This document shows positions 34,599 to 47,026 of a DNA stretch of 64,000 bases, piece after piece. Where the stretch lies: assembly GCF_019649055.1 (NCBI RefSeq), contig NW_026570227.1:930001-994000 (forward strand). The letters are read 5' to 3'. The notes under the pieces were generated by a model. That model did no database searches. It saw only the letters and a program-made list of their open reading frames with translations, and had not been told where the DNA came from. The position numbers and the translations under genes are program-made. Origin of the DNA: Paramacrobiotus metropolitanus. Taxonomy: Eukaryota; Tardigrada; Eutardigrada; Parachela; Macrobiotidae. Positions within the stretch are counted from its first letter, which is position 1. Every line of letters starts with the position of its first letter.

Positions 34599-37583
34599 AT
34601 GTCAGGAACCATGGATCTTCCAGACGAAGCAGTACGCAACCAGTAGAATTCTTGCTCGTGTTGATTGATAAGTTGATAACCAGTGAATTGTCAACGCTTT
34701 TTTCCAGAAAATTCTCATGGAAATTCGAGAACTGATCAACGCCCTCGGGCCCTACAACATCTCCTTCGTAACGACATGCATGATCCGTTCACGCTGTTTT
34801 GACACCGCGGAGCGTCTGACGGCCACGGTAGCACTGATTGTCGACAAGGTTCGCTAGGACCAGCGTCACTGTATACTCCAGTACGATCATCTTTAGATTG
34901 GCATTTACAGGCCCTAGCCGAGCCACATCTCGCGGAACCCTGCGCAAAACTGTGTGCCCACTTCTTGGACGTAGAAACTGGTGCATCCAGTGGCGAACCG
35001 CTGCCGTTCCGTCGTGTTCTACTGCGCCAGTCGCAAACATCCTGGGAAAGCGCCCATCAGGACTGGTCTGATTTGGAAGCGAAAGTGCGTCAGGATGGCC
35101 AGTCGGAATCGCTGCGAGCCAGCTTGGAGAACGCGCATCGTCGCTGTCTCACTCATATACGGTACAAGTGTATTTACATCTCCATTTTCTGGCGCCTTCC
35201 TTTACGGTTTAACTTGATTTGGCAGATTTCTGTCGCAGTTGCATGTGAACGGTTCGCTGATGGATTGTGTCATTATTTCCCTGCTGCAAAAGTTACTACC
35301 CGCAGAGGACAGTTTGCAGGACGTTCGTGAGAAGGAAATCGAATGCGTGTGTTTAGTGCTGCAGACATGTGGTCCGTACATGCAGCAACAGGTTGGCAGT
35401 TTCTTCCCAACCATTCTTAAATTAGCTTTGTCGTATTATTAGCTCGTTTTTAGGAGGATTTGAATGTCTTCTTCGAGAAGCTGCAGAAGATCATGGATGC
35501 CAAGGAGACGTTATCACGTATCCGTGTCATGATGGAAGAAACCGTTGGTGCGAAGAAGACTTACGTTCCGCACAAGACCACCACGGCCAAACCGCCGACC
35601 AGGAAGGAGGTGCGTGCCGCCAAAAAGAAGGAAGAACAGGAGATTAAGCAGGCGGACGCGGCGACTGCGATGCCGTTCCGTCAGCAGCTGTCCACCGGGA
35701 TAGCCATGGGCCGCGGGGGTTTAACGAAGCCCAGCTCGGTGCCGCATGCGCAGTTCGCCATGAGTGCCGCTCAGCCGTCACGCCATGGTGGCCGTCTCAC
35801 GGGGCAGCCCTTGATGGACGGTGGGAAGCAAAAAACGTTGAGATTATTGGTAAGTAAATGGATCATACAATGTCATCTCGTTAAATACTTACGTTAGTCT
35901 GTGTTACAACATGATATGGAACAGTTTACGTAGTGTGATGGCATTTCATGGGATTCCACGCTTAAGCATTTTGTATCGTTGCTGTTATGTGTACGTACTA
36001 GTTTTGGTATAACAATACTTCCTTTGAGTTACGATTTTTTTCTCTTAGGCGGATTCATCACATGGCCACACGACCATGCTAGGCCCTCGGGGTGGGCCGG
36101 GTACACAGCGACCTTTGTGGGGCGCTGGAAGCGGTATGGACATGCGAGGCAGTGCCAGCACGGCCAGGTCAGTTCTGTTGTATTTCGTTTCCGCTGTTTT
36201 GCCCACAACTTGATAGTTTATTTAAAACTCGATTTAAGCACCGTTTCCTTAATTAGAATCAGCTAGCTGTCTTTTTTAAAACGTTTTGGTAATTTTTTAC
36301 ACAAGTTGTTGGCCTCTGTGAAGCATTTTAATGATATGTACTTCTATACTTCTAGGGTCTTGCTGTGGGTGTTTTTGTTGTATGAAGCTGATTTTGCTTT
36401 CGCAGGCTACCCGAGAATAAATCGGCCTCTTCCAGTCGCGAGTCGAGCGTGAACCGCATGAATCCGCGCGGTTCCCTGACCCACACCCCGACGTTCCCGG
36501 AGGATACCTCCGTGGAGCGCTCCGCCACCCCGCTGGCATCGGGTACGGCCACACCCAGCCAGGTGGCCGGCACTCCGTCCCGTGGCTCACCGGTGCAGGA
36601 AGACCTGGAGCTGGACGCGGACGCCGTGACCGAGAAGGCCGCTGTGATGCTGACGCAGGCCACGAATTTGGAAGGCGAAGAGAGCCGGGTGAGAAAACAA
36701 GTATCTTAACCTCTGTTGTCGACGTCTCCTGTAATGTAATTTGTTTTGCCTCGTAGGAAATGATTTTAGATTGTGCAAAAATTCTACGACGCTGGACTGG
36801 TCCGACGAAAGCGTCGTTTATCAGAAGCGTAATAGAGAAGTCATTCGAAGTGAAGCCACGGGATCGGGAGAAGTATGTGGAGTTTTTTTCGGGGTTAGCG
36901 CGAGAAGGACTGTTTTCTCAAGAAGTTCTGACAGAAGGGTAAGGCACATCTGGATGACAGAATATTTGGAAACAATTATGTATAGTAATTAGTGCATCTA
37001 TCTTGCATAAATAATGCAGGGGAAACTGGTTCATTTGTTTATTTCAGGAGTGAAATTTGGATTTGTCTAGCAGTTTTGGGTTTTTTATAGACATATTGCT
37101 GCTGATATATTTTGCGCTAGATTGCTAGAAGACAGTTAACTAATTGAAGCTGAACTGCGGATTGCGCTTATTTTTTAACACATTCGCAGACGTTGGTGCA
37201 TTTATTTATACCTTGCTGGTTATTTGTGTATAGGCCATGGGCCATGACATTCGGGACTCGGGTTATTATTTGTCGCTGCCTAACTGTAACATCTTTAATG
37301 TTCTGATTATAGCATGGGCCAGATTGTGGAGGCAACGGATGACATCGCGGTGGATGTGCCGGAAATGTACGCCTATACTGCGGGCCTGATTGGGCCGCTG
37401 CTGGCGGACAACCTCCTCACTTTGGTGGCCTTGGACGGTGTCCTGAGTAAATCTCCCGCTCGTGTCCCCAAATACCACGGTGCTTTCCGCAAATGGCTTG
37501 ATGCACGCCTGTCACCAGAGCAGAAGGAAGAAATGATTAACCGGGACCCGGTTATTGGCCAAAAAATTTTGGGCTCTTCGTAG
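34599..37583 (+). CDS. eIF4G-like copy 5: one MIF4G domain plus MA3
   Basis: Nine exons: 34599-34631, 34708-34848, 34911-35161, 35226-35391, 35454-35849, 36049-36167, 36406-36688, 36757-36938, 37313-37583. Phases agree throughout, 613 aa. The start MSGTMDLPDEA parallels copy 4 (MSDSTDAMDLIPEEA). MIF4G is about aa 12-255 (ILMEIRELINALGPYNIS, LRQSQTSWESAHQDWSDLEA, FLSQLHVNGSLMDCVIISLL, VFFEKLQKIMDAKETLSRIR). A basic stretch (about aa 240-265) and a Gly/Ser/Pro/Thr-rich linker (about aa 270-420) follow. The C-terminus is an MA3 domain (about aa 430-613: ILDCAKILRRWTGPTKASFI, VPEMYAYTAGLIGPLLADNL). It lacks an eIF4E-binding region. It looks functional and is the closest to ordinary eIF4G layout in the array. 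Probable role: translation initiation scaffold binding eIF4A; inferred from the domains only. Confidence 0.85.
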
Positions 37584-37834
37584 GTACGATTTCTCGAAAT
37601 ACGTTTACAAAATATTTAAAAATCTAGAAAGTTTTCGGTATGTATAATTTTATCTGTGCGACAATGAACTTTTAGAGCGATAACTACCTGTTAGTGTTAA
37701 CAAAAATTTTGCGGTTTATTAAGAAATTAATTTTAGTAGCGTATTTATCAGGAACTTAAAGTTTACGGCCAACTAGAGATGTGTTCTTACAGTACTTTGA
37801 TTTTTTTAATTTGTTGTAATTTTTCGTTTTTTAG

Positions 37835-37972
37835 GTTAAAGAGGAATTGTTCAACGTGTTCTGTCTGACCAGAAACCAAATGATGACGGCCCCCAAATAT
37901 TACACTGCTTTCGGCAAAGGACTCGATGCGCATCGGGAACCGGTTTTACCAGCAGTGTCTGGGATCGCGTAG
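37835..37972 (+). pseudogene. Relic of the last MA3 exon of an eIF4G-like gene, unit 1
   Basis: After a TTTTTTAG acceptor a 46-codon reading frame contains APKYYTAFGKGLDAHREPVL, which corresponds to VPKYHGAFRKWLDARLSPEQ in copy 5. No other eIF4G exons lie around it. It appears to be a fragment carried with the BTB unit when it duplicated. Confidence 0.65.
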
Positions 37973-38379
37973 TTGTTTTGGTAGATAACGATGCTTATTA
38001 CTTAAATTTTATTTTTTTATTTAAAGTGCAAGTATTTGTATTAATTCGATCGATTTCTTACCATGAGACTGGCATTTACCAACTGCTTTTGTGTTTTGTA
38101 CACATGCCCATCCTGAATCCATAAGGCTGAATTGTAGTAACCGTTTTTAATAAAATTAAATTAACAATGATTAACCGTTGATAAACTTTCAGTCTATTCA
38201 TGAATGTACCGCACTGGAAAATACACGCCGCTGCACAGAAGATTCCCCAAAAACCTAAATAAACATTACCACCGCTGACCATAAAAATCTGTCACTCCGG
38301 TTGAATAAATAAACAAGGAAGGCAAAAATTAAACAAAAAACACCAATAGAAAATCGAAGCTCTACATCGGGTCTGCCGA

Positions 38380-41300
38380 TTAATACTCCATTTCAGAGTC
38401 CGTCTCCAAGCTGTCACTGTTTGGCGCGTCCATGCCCATGGCGATGTCATTCTCCGCATCCCGAGCGATGGCCCACGCGGCAGCCGCCAGCAGTTTCTGC
38501 AGACCATGTTCCCGCGCAAAATCAAAATACTCCACCGCATCGTCCGGCGACATCCTCGCCACCATCTGCAGCATGACGCGCAGACACTCGGCACGCAGTT
38601 CCGCCATGTCGTACCGGTCAGCGGCCTCATACAGTTCCCTGGGATAAATACAAATAATTTGGAAAATAAATTTAAATATAATCGAAAATAAAATCGCTCA
38701 AATAAATAAATTAAACCAATAAATATCAAATTAAATAAAATCGAATAGAAATAAGCCGATTTTTTAAATAAAATCCAATAGAAATACACATTAATTTCAA
38801 CCTTTTAATTCTATTATACCCGTACATGTATTGTATGTCGCTTTTATAAGAGAGAAATCAAATTTGGGATAGAATAACTAGTGAGTCAGTGAGTGATATA
38901 ATCCTTGAGTAGTCTTTAACAGTTAATTAGTGAAGTCACTGTGTTTTATTAAATCAGCATGAAATTCGTTCAGTTTCTCTACTTAAAATACTCACAAACT
39001 AAAAAAAATAAACTTTTCATTTGAAACTATTTTGCCCGGCTTGATTTCCAAATTAAACGGTTTGATGAGAAACGTGAAATTCTGATTCCAACTTTACCTG
39101 ACACCGCTACCCGCTTCCACATCCGCGCGTGTGTACACAAAATGAATCAGCGCTTTCAAAGCTTCCAGACCGACATCATCGATTTCGCAAATGTTTAATT
39201 GCTCTGTCATAGTCCGAAATATACCAGCAAAGACGGGAGATTGGCCAGCCAGAAGGGCCCGATGGACGGGAAACTCCTGAGCATCGCACCGCAAAACGAC
39301 GTCCGAAAACGTCTGGGTATCCAATAACCGTTGCAAATCGGTCCGGTTGACCGCTGCGTCGCCGGGTGACCGGTCGAAGTGGAAGGTCAGTTCGACAAAC
39401 ACACTGCAGTCCTTCTGCAAAACATACATACTACCACTTTCATCGGGCAAACCCTCGTAATCCACAAGCTCACGGAGAGTGGTGATTTCATCATCTTTGG
39501 GCTCATGCCAATTGGCCATGGTGTTACATCCGGTTGAATCAATGTGGACGCTGTTGTCCCATGGTCGCTCAGCACAGGCTCTGAAAAGTCCGATCTCATG
39601 AAAAACAGCTCAGTATTCCCGGCGTAAGAGTTCGTATCCGACAAGTCGCTTTTCATGTACTATACCTGCACCTTTATCGAAGGAGGCCATGTCATGGGAT
39701 ACGTATTTTTTTAATTTTTTGCTTCGCATTTTAGCTCATAATATCGTCAAAAAAGGCCGGCATTACGGTTACGCTAGCTATTGCGATTGCGTAATATTAT
39801 TTTTGAATTACGGTAAAATGGCCCACTTTTAATCGCTTTAGCAATAACTATTTTCCTTTATCACACGGGGGATTTTGATTTAACTGTCAGATTGCAACAC
39901 TTTTCCATTAGTAATTAAATAGAAGGTTTAAATTGAAATTTTAAATAACAATAAATAAATTAATAGCTTCCGTTATCTGTCATAGTCTCCAAACGATTTC
40001 AAATTATCCCTGCACCGTTATTCACCACGCTGTATGCGTTCTACTAACCGTAAACTGACTAGCTCTTTCCCAGCACATTTCATATGTTTGAATGTTTGGA
40101 TATAACATACCGAACTCGGCACTCGACCGACACGGCAGCGGCTGTGGTCAGCTTTTCTGGCTCTTTTGGAACAACTTGAGCCTCGATATATATGTAACGG
40201 TCGTTAAACCTTGACCATTCTGTTGTGACAATCAGGCGGACAATCCATACGGAAAACGGGATCTCGGAGCGGCCGAACGACCCAACATCCACGTTAAACT
40301 CACACGTGAAATGCACGCCATCGGCACCGCGATCATCCTGGATAAACCGCTCAGTAGGGAAATTATACAGCAAATTCAGCACGCTCCGCTTGTTCACCGG
40401 CGAAATCAACGCTACCACGCCAGTTGGGTAAACTTCCCGGCCGATTACACGCGCCACAACCGCTGTCAGCGTTTGCAGATCATATGAACGGGCAAAATCA
40501 AAATACTGGATCGCTTCAGCCGGAGCGAGCCGGGCGACGGTTTCCCGCATCAAACACAGGCATTCCGTGCGCAGATCCGCTAAGTCATAAAAATCACCGG
40601 CCTTCCACAAATCCATCAAACGGCCGCCCGCAGCCACCACCGTGCGGGTGTACACAAACTGGACCAACGCTTTCACGACATCGGCAGGAAATTCGGTGAT
40701 GTGACAGATCCCCGTTGTTTTCTCCTGCATATCCGTGTTAAACATGGCCGCGAAGTAGGGTGACTGTCCAGCCAGCATGGCGCGGTGCACCCGAAATGAT
40801 TGGCCTTGACACTCCAAAGTAAAATCGCTGAGTGTACCGCAATCCAGTAAGCCTTTCAGATCGGCACGACGGCCTCTTACGTCTCCGTTCGGCGGATCCT
40901 CGTAAAAAACTAACTGGACATGGACAAAACGACCCTTTCGCAAGACATACTGGTAATTTTCATCGGCACCCTGATCAATCACCAGTGACATAAGTTCATT
41001 CGTTTCAGATGACGAGCTGCGCGGTCCTTCCGCGTTGACCTGTACCATGTTGTCCCAAAATTTTGCCGCTCCTGAGGTGGTTCCTGCCCTATTTAATGAT
41101 AAATTAAAAAGTTATTAGTAACAAGCGAGAATTTTATGGTGGTTCAATAACACATACCGCACGGTGCATTCCACGGACAGTGCCGCTGTCGCTGTTGTCT
41201 TCGTTGGCGCCTTGGGTTGAACGGACGCCGTAATGCTGCCGACCCGATACCCACCATAACCCTCCTCCTTCTCGCGAATGCGCAGTGTGACCGTCCACAC

Positions 41301-41468
41301 TGAGGCCGACATCTGCAGACAACCAGCGCCAGTATCCACCAGGATGTCCGCTGTGTAGTCCAGACCATCGGAGTGCAGATCAGCCAAGGTGAAGGCATCC
41401 GTCGGGATTCTGTAATGCAGACTTAACAGCGGCTGGCGTCGGTGGACGGGATAGGCCCAGGATGCCAT
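38380..41468 (-). CDS. Gene D, unit 1: double MATH-like/BTB/BACK protein
   Basis: Exons 41468-41158, 41088-40111, 39580-39098 and 38638-38380 join with consistent phase 2 and give 676 aa. Layout: MATH-like 1 about aa 8-103 (LLSLHYRIPTDAF ... SVWTVTLRIR ... AALSVECTVR), BTB 1 about aa 178-255 (TLSDFTLECQGQSFRVHRAM, LAGQSPYFAAMF), BACK-like helices to about aa 325, MATH-like 2 about aa 335-430 (VLNLLYNFPTERF ... VWIVRLIV ... AAVSVECRVR), BTB 2 about aa 510-585 (FSDVVLRCDAQEFPVHRALL), BACK-like 2 to the end with an acidic tail. The BTB segments and the position of the N-terminal domain match the SPOP/TDPOZ family of CUL3 ubiquitin-ligase adaptors. Assignment of the N domain as MATH is by position and its last strand, so moderately sure. 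The exon 2 to exon 3 join is what makes it one double protein; two single genes cannot be excluded without transcripts. Confidence 0.75.
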
Positions 41469-42664
41469 GACTATCGAGGCAATACGGGTTCCGCAGTCGG
41501 CAAGCACAACCCTGCGACAACTAGTCAACTACACGAAGATCGAAACGCTGTCCCCACAAAGCTTACCAGAGTTAGAGTGCGTGGTGGCAGTGATCGATCA
41601 GCAGGTAAAAAACAGAGTTACAACTGACAATTGAATTAGTACGCGACTACGCGTACTGCGAACGGAATGTGGAAGCAGGAAATCGATAACGAGAACGTCA
41701 ATTACCAGGAAAAAAATAAAAACTAAAAAGTCACTAGTAAAAATTCTAAAATGCTAAATTGAACACACGAACAGATTTGCAAAATGAAATCAGAAATGCG
41801 CGAATGCACAACTTCAACACAAGCGCTGCGCAAACATCCAGCACACTGCCCCCCACAGCGGGAGCACGGTAAGCAACTGCACTGCTGCAGGAAAAACACC
41901 AGAATCGGCGGAGCTCAACAATTTAAACTGCGATTTGTGAATGGGTTTTGTAAATCGTGATCAGTGAAGCAGTTATTATTTTAGAAATGCTTTTGTGTGC
42001 ATTTTTGAACACTCAGAGTCACGGAGAATTAAGTAACGTGAACAGCATTGGCGCGTTTTGATGATGCTTCGAGATGATACCTAATCAAATTAATGTAAAA
42101 TACAGCATGCGTATGTACAGGAGCATGATTTGCAAATGAAAATTTGTAACGCATTTTACCCTGATTTCTACTTTAATATGCCAATTAAGAGGAAAAAGGA
42201 TTTCGATCTGGAAAACAGACCGACACGTGCGCTTTGCCGCGAGAATTCACAAATTAATTAAAATGATCAAATTTATTTCACTACATTGATGGTACTAGTA
42301 GCACCAGTATCTAACCGCCGCCTGATGGTGGTAAATGAGCCAGCATTTCTACTCCAGTAAAGCTGGCGATATGTACGGTAGATCGCATTGGCAACCGCCC
42401 GCCCATTTGTTTTGGTATCCTCATAAAAAAATCTGTATAATCCTACTGCATTTTTCTGTGATAAATACAAAAATTATAACAAAAATTATAACACAACAAG
42501 AAGGAATTCCTAAGACGAAAAGAACCATGGTTTTTCCGGGAAGCTCTTCCCACACTAAACACTACAGTCTACAGACTTGAGATAACAACAAAATAGAATG
42601 GGATGTCCAGTGGACAACAAAAAACGGTATCAAAAATTAACCGGACCGAGCAAAAACCGGTTGT
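41469..42664. other. Gap between genes C and D of unit 1
   Basis: Presumed promoter region of gene D (-) and 3' end of gene C (-). The block CCCACAGCGGGAGCA is kept in the matching gap of unit 2 (about 41854 and 51045), the best candidate regulatory word. No gene. Confidence 0.5.
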
Positions 42665-45600
42665 CTATCGGCGCATTTGTTTGGCATTCGGCGCTTCCTC
42701 CTCTTCCTGTGGAGCCGGTCGACTCTTGGCGGCTTTGGCAGCGCCCGCGTGGGACAAACACAAATAATGCGCTAGATAGTCCATCGCATGACAGGACACG
42801 CCGGCCGCTTGATAACTGGCATATTCCGCCGCGTTCATCGTGGGACCTTTGGATTCTCGCAACAGGTGCGTGGCCGTGTTGACGAATGGAGAATACGGTG
42901 GTCTGCAGCAAAACATGTTACCAAATTACCATTATTCAGGTAATACAATATTCTTAGTGCCAGTTTAGTTGCAAATTCGGTCGTCTTAGAATACGTAATC
43001 ATTGAAACAGAAGAAAGGAAGAGTAAGTAATGCAGGGTGACACAAATTAAATGTCTCATTATGTCTGTAAGCATGGAATATAAAGACCGGCAAACATATA
43101 CTTCGAAGTATGGATGAAAATTAATGATAATCATAAAAATAATCAAAACAAAACAACGGTATGCCAAACAAAAAGGTATTATAAAAATTATCTGTAACAA
43201 CAGACTAGAAAGTAAAAAGAGAGATATAACGCGGGGCCATATGGGCGCCATGCGTATCCTCGACAGCGAACAGCGTGAACCCGGATGAGGCTTTATTGCC
43301 GAATCTAATGCGCACCGTGGCGCAGCAACACCAGACTAAAGAGGAAGGATTCTGCAGCCAGTGCAATTGTGCTGCAGATCCGTCAAAACAGCGCAGAAAT
43401 GTGCGGGGTGGAAATCCCCAGAAACAGCGAATAGCTACTCAGGAGGGCGGAGCGTCCCGCCCTTACAGAGAACAAACGAAAATTAATGAAAAATTAAAAC
43501 AGATAGAAAAAATCGTGAAATGTAAAATGATGATAAAGAGAAAATATCAAGGATCAAATTAAAACCGAGAAAAGCAGACAGTTGAATAAAATCTCATGAT
43601 TCTCTGGCTAATTTGCTGGCCAGCTTCGTCATCGTTGCGACGAACTTACCTGTCAGTTAAGACGGTGGCGCCGCCGGCTTGCAGGACGCGAGCGTAGCCC
43701 TTGACACGGTTGGCGTCGGCTACCAGGACAACTTTCCAGTCGGCAAAAGCGCCCTGACGGGTTCGCTGGACACGCCGACGCCAGCGGTAAGCCGCCATAG
43801 CCAGATCGTCTTCTTGGGCCGCCGTGTTGATGCAGGCCTTCTCCACATTGCCCCATTCGTACATTTCCTCCTACAAATATGGGAATAATTACTGTATTCC
43901 ATACATCAATAGGAAAATTTCGTCACTGGTTTTTTTTTTCCTTTTTCTATCAGATTTATCTATTTGTTTTTCGTTTGCAAAGTATAGAACGAAAAGGATT
44001 CAAACTACTGCATTCACCATTTTTAAAAATTTCTTTAGGGCTGCGTGCACGGGTAAACACGACCGTGGGTTTTGGACAATACTCGTGTTGTAGGTTTTAG
44101 AGTTATTCATCCTTGTCTTATCAATTTATTGATCAACGGAAACGAAACGGTATGGCAATAAAAAGAAGATTCAAAAACGATTTGCTGGCGTTGATTTAAT
44201 ATAATAATAATATTATTCATCCGATGAGTAATATTCCGCTAATAATATTTAATACTCTTACCGGAAGAAAGTGTCCTGCAGTAAGAGAATCGTGAATGTA
44301 CTGCATGTCCAGGATCCATTTGCCGGCTGCCGTATAAGCAAGAAACTTCTCATTGCGCGTCAGGACTTTGATCAACAGGTGTGTACAACCTGTCTCATAC
44401 TTGACGGAATCGATGTATCTGCCACCGAGCGACGTCACGGCGGCGATAACCCTTTGCTTTTCGGCAGCTGTGGGCACACCGGAAAAACAGAACACCGGAA
44501 AGCCCGTCCCGCTTTCCTTCATCACGCGCAGACACTCCCGGCGCAGCTCGGCAATCCCGTACCGGCCAGCCGCGGAATACAATTCCCACAGACCGCCGCT
44601 TACGTCGGCCGTCACTTCCTCCCGGGTGTACACAAACTGGATCATGGCGGCCAAGGTCTCCGCGCTGACATCGTCCACTTTTATCGCGCTGAACAGCCCT
44701 ACGTCCAACGCGTTCTGGAAGCGGGTGGCCAAGACTGGAGAGTGGTTGGCCAGCAGAGCGCGATGGATCGGGAACTCCTGGCCACCACACTCGAGGACGC
44801 CATCGCATAGAGACGGCGGATCGCGCAGACGCTGCATATCCGCCCGGGTGGTGGTGGCGTTGGACGGAATGAAAAACCCTAAGTGGATGTGGACGGTCCG
44901 GTCAGATTTTAGCTCATGTTGATACCGGGCACCATCACTGTGCGACAGCATAAAGCCTTCCACCAGATCCGTCAGATTTTCCGGACTGGACCTTTTCGGC
45001 GTCTTCGTTGCTCCGGCGGGACCGATGCGTATGAGATGGTCATACGCACTCTTCCGAGTTCTGAAAATATCGAGTAATAAGCAGGAGGTTGCAACAGGAT
45101 TTCTCAAAAATTGACAGCGGACATAGCTTTTTTTTCAAAACTGATAATTTTTTCTATTTTCAGCATGCATGTTCAGATTTTTTAAAAACATTGTTGGGTA
45201 AAACCTGAACCTGCTCAGTAAAATAAAACATTTTACAACAATGTTATTCTATCATTTTAACCGAAAATATAACTTTGACAAGAGGAATAAGAAATTGGTA
45301 GCAATTACTAAAAATTTCATTTAATTTTAGTTCAGTCGAGGCAAACCGTATCCAGAACCCAATGTCAAAGCAGCTTGCATAAGCTGAAATCGCACAAGTT
45401 AAAGCAATATAATGCAGCTGGAACATCCTCGAAACTTATGGACTCGAAATATTCTTATCATTTGTTTTTCGATGCTTCAACGGGTGCGCGTAAGTCGTAA
45501 CGCGCAGTACACGTACCCCACTTTGCAGTGGACGGACACTGCCGTAGGCGATGTCAGCTTTTCTTTCGGTCGGACATCCGCTATAACGGAGATTTCTGGT

Positions 45601-45819
45601 TCATAAGCTGTAGTCCCTTCGTCAATGGTCAGGGTGACAGTCCATTGGCCAGCCGGAATCTGCGGATAACTGGGCCCAGCGTCCACCATGAAGTTACAGG
45701 TGTAAGTAATCTGTGCTGCGACCATCATCACCCAACGATCTCGCAAACTGGTTTGTCGACAGTTGGTAGTCTAACTCCAGCAACTGCTTTCGTCTCTCAG
45801 GAAACATGCGCTTTTCCAT
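42665..45819 (-). pseudogene. Gene C, unit 1: MATH-like/BTB/tandem-BRCT gene with a frameshift in exon 1
   Basis: Exons 45819-45517, 45060-44262, 43870-43650 and 42902-42665. All junction phases match unit 2 except that exon 1 is one base too long: the frame changes near 45735 between QLSTNQFARSLGDDGRS and TYTCNFMVDAGPSYPQ. Downstream all is open: BTB (FPIHRALLANHSPVLATRF), BRCT-a (FPVFCFSGVPTAAEKQRVIA, RNEKFLAYTAAGKWILDMQY, AGHFLP), then EEMYEWGNVEKAC leading to BRCT-b (GAFADWKVVLVADANRVKGY, QAGGATVLTD, ATHLLRESKG) and an acidic/basic tail. The expected product without the extra base would be 519 aa. The single lesion could be an assembly error; otherwise this copy has lost its MATH-BTB start while a shorter BTB-BRCT protein might still start within exon 2. 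Confidence 0.7.
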
Positions 45820-45954
45820 TTCGCCCGTCACCGATGAAAACGTCACGGATAATCTGTGCACAGTGCACGCAACTGAGCCAAACAAATATATATATCTATA
45901 CAAAACAAAACAAAACCTAGTGACGTGACAATGGGGAAGTCTATTGCGAATCAC

Positions 45955-46335
45955 AAGTAAACATTGAATATTTACAGTATGGTAAGACTGGTCTCGCAGA
46001 AAGTTAAGGTAAGTACTTAAGACTTGAAAGTACAGTGCAGTTAAGTATGGTACTTGCTCGTACAGTTAAACCATAAAGTACAAAGAGTGCAGTTTAGACT
46101 GCACTCGTACAAAACGCACAAAGTTTAATTAATAACCAAAGTACAGTGCAGTGCAGTGAAGTGGTACGTACAGTACTCGACTCGTACGGTCCAAAGTTTC
46201 AAGTGCAGTGCAGTACGAGGAAAGTGCGCTCCGCTGACCGCTGCGGCTTGAGCTACTGCAGCAAGTCGCCGCCTAAAGGAGGATGTGCGGCAGCCATTCG
46301 GCATTCGACATCGTTTTCAAGAAAATAATTTTATT
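45955..46335. other. Upstream flank of gene C unit 1, rich in AGTGCAG/GTAC words
   Basis: Between about 46010 and 46215 the words CAGTGCAG, GTACAGTGCAG and CTCGTAC recur on both strands (GTGCAGTTTAGACTGCAC is a near-perfect palindrome at about 46087). It lies just upstream of the gene C start on the minus strand and may be regulatory or simple-sequence decay. Confidence 0.4.
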
Positions 46336-46435
46336 GCTTATTATCATGAACTTGTAAGTCTACAGCCAATTAGAGATGTGTTGTTACAGTATTTTGATTT
46401 TTTAGCTGTTCTAAATTGTCAGTTTTCGTTTTTAG

Positions 46436-46624
46436 GTTAAAGAGAAATCGGTCAATGTGTTCTGTCGGACCAGAAGGCGAATGATGGCATTGGCGGCCCC
46501 CAAATATGACACTGCTTTTCGCAAAGGGCTCGATGTGCGTCTGTCATCGCAACAAAAAGAGGCACTGATCAATCGAAAACCGGTTTTACCAGAAGTACCT
46601 GGAATCGCGTGGTTGTTTTGGTAG
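46436..46624 (+). pseudogene. Relic of the last MA3 exon of an eIF4G-like gene, unit 2
   Basis: A 62-codon frame after a TTTTTAG acceptor contains APKYDTAFRKGLDVRLSSQQ then KEALINRKPV, clearly the C-terminal MA3 segment seen in copies 4 and 5 (HLSLHQKEELINREPVIG). It is better preserved than its unit 1 twin. It is isolated from other eIF4G exons. Confidence 0.7.
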
Positions 46625-47026
46625 ATAACAATGCTTTTTACTTATTTTAATTTTGCTATTAAAAGTGTACTTGTGTTAATTTGAGATTTCTTACTATTTA
46701 TTAGACTGGCGTTCAGTAACTGTTTTTGTGTTTTGCAACCATGCCAATCCTGAATCCGTAAGGCTGAATTGTACGTAACTGTTTTTAACAAAATTACACA
46801 AACAATGAAATTTACTCATGAATAAACTTTCAGTTAGATCATAAAGGGCAAATGCACCGCACTGGAAAATACACGCCGCTGCACAGAAGTCTTCCCTCAA
46901 AAACCTAAATAAACTTTACCACCGCTGACCCTAACAATCTGTCACTCCGGATGAACAAAACAACAAGCCTTAACAAGGCAAAAATTAAGCGAAAACACAA
47001 ATAAAAGCTCGAATCTGTTATGCCGA

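Noticed and set aside
43275-43562. 95-codon ORF on + inside a gene C unit 1 intron
   Set aside because: Low-complexity Lys/Gln-rich end, no counterpart in the same intron of unit 2.
44271-44922. Overlapping ORFs of 179 and 189 codons on +
   Set aside because: Shadows of gene C unit 1 exon 2.
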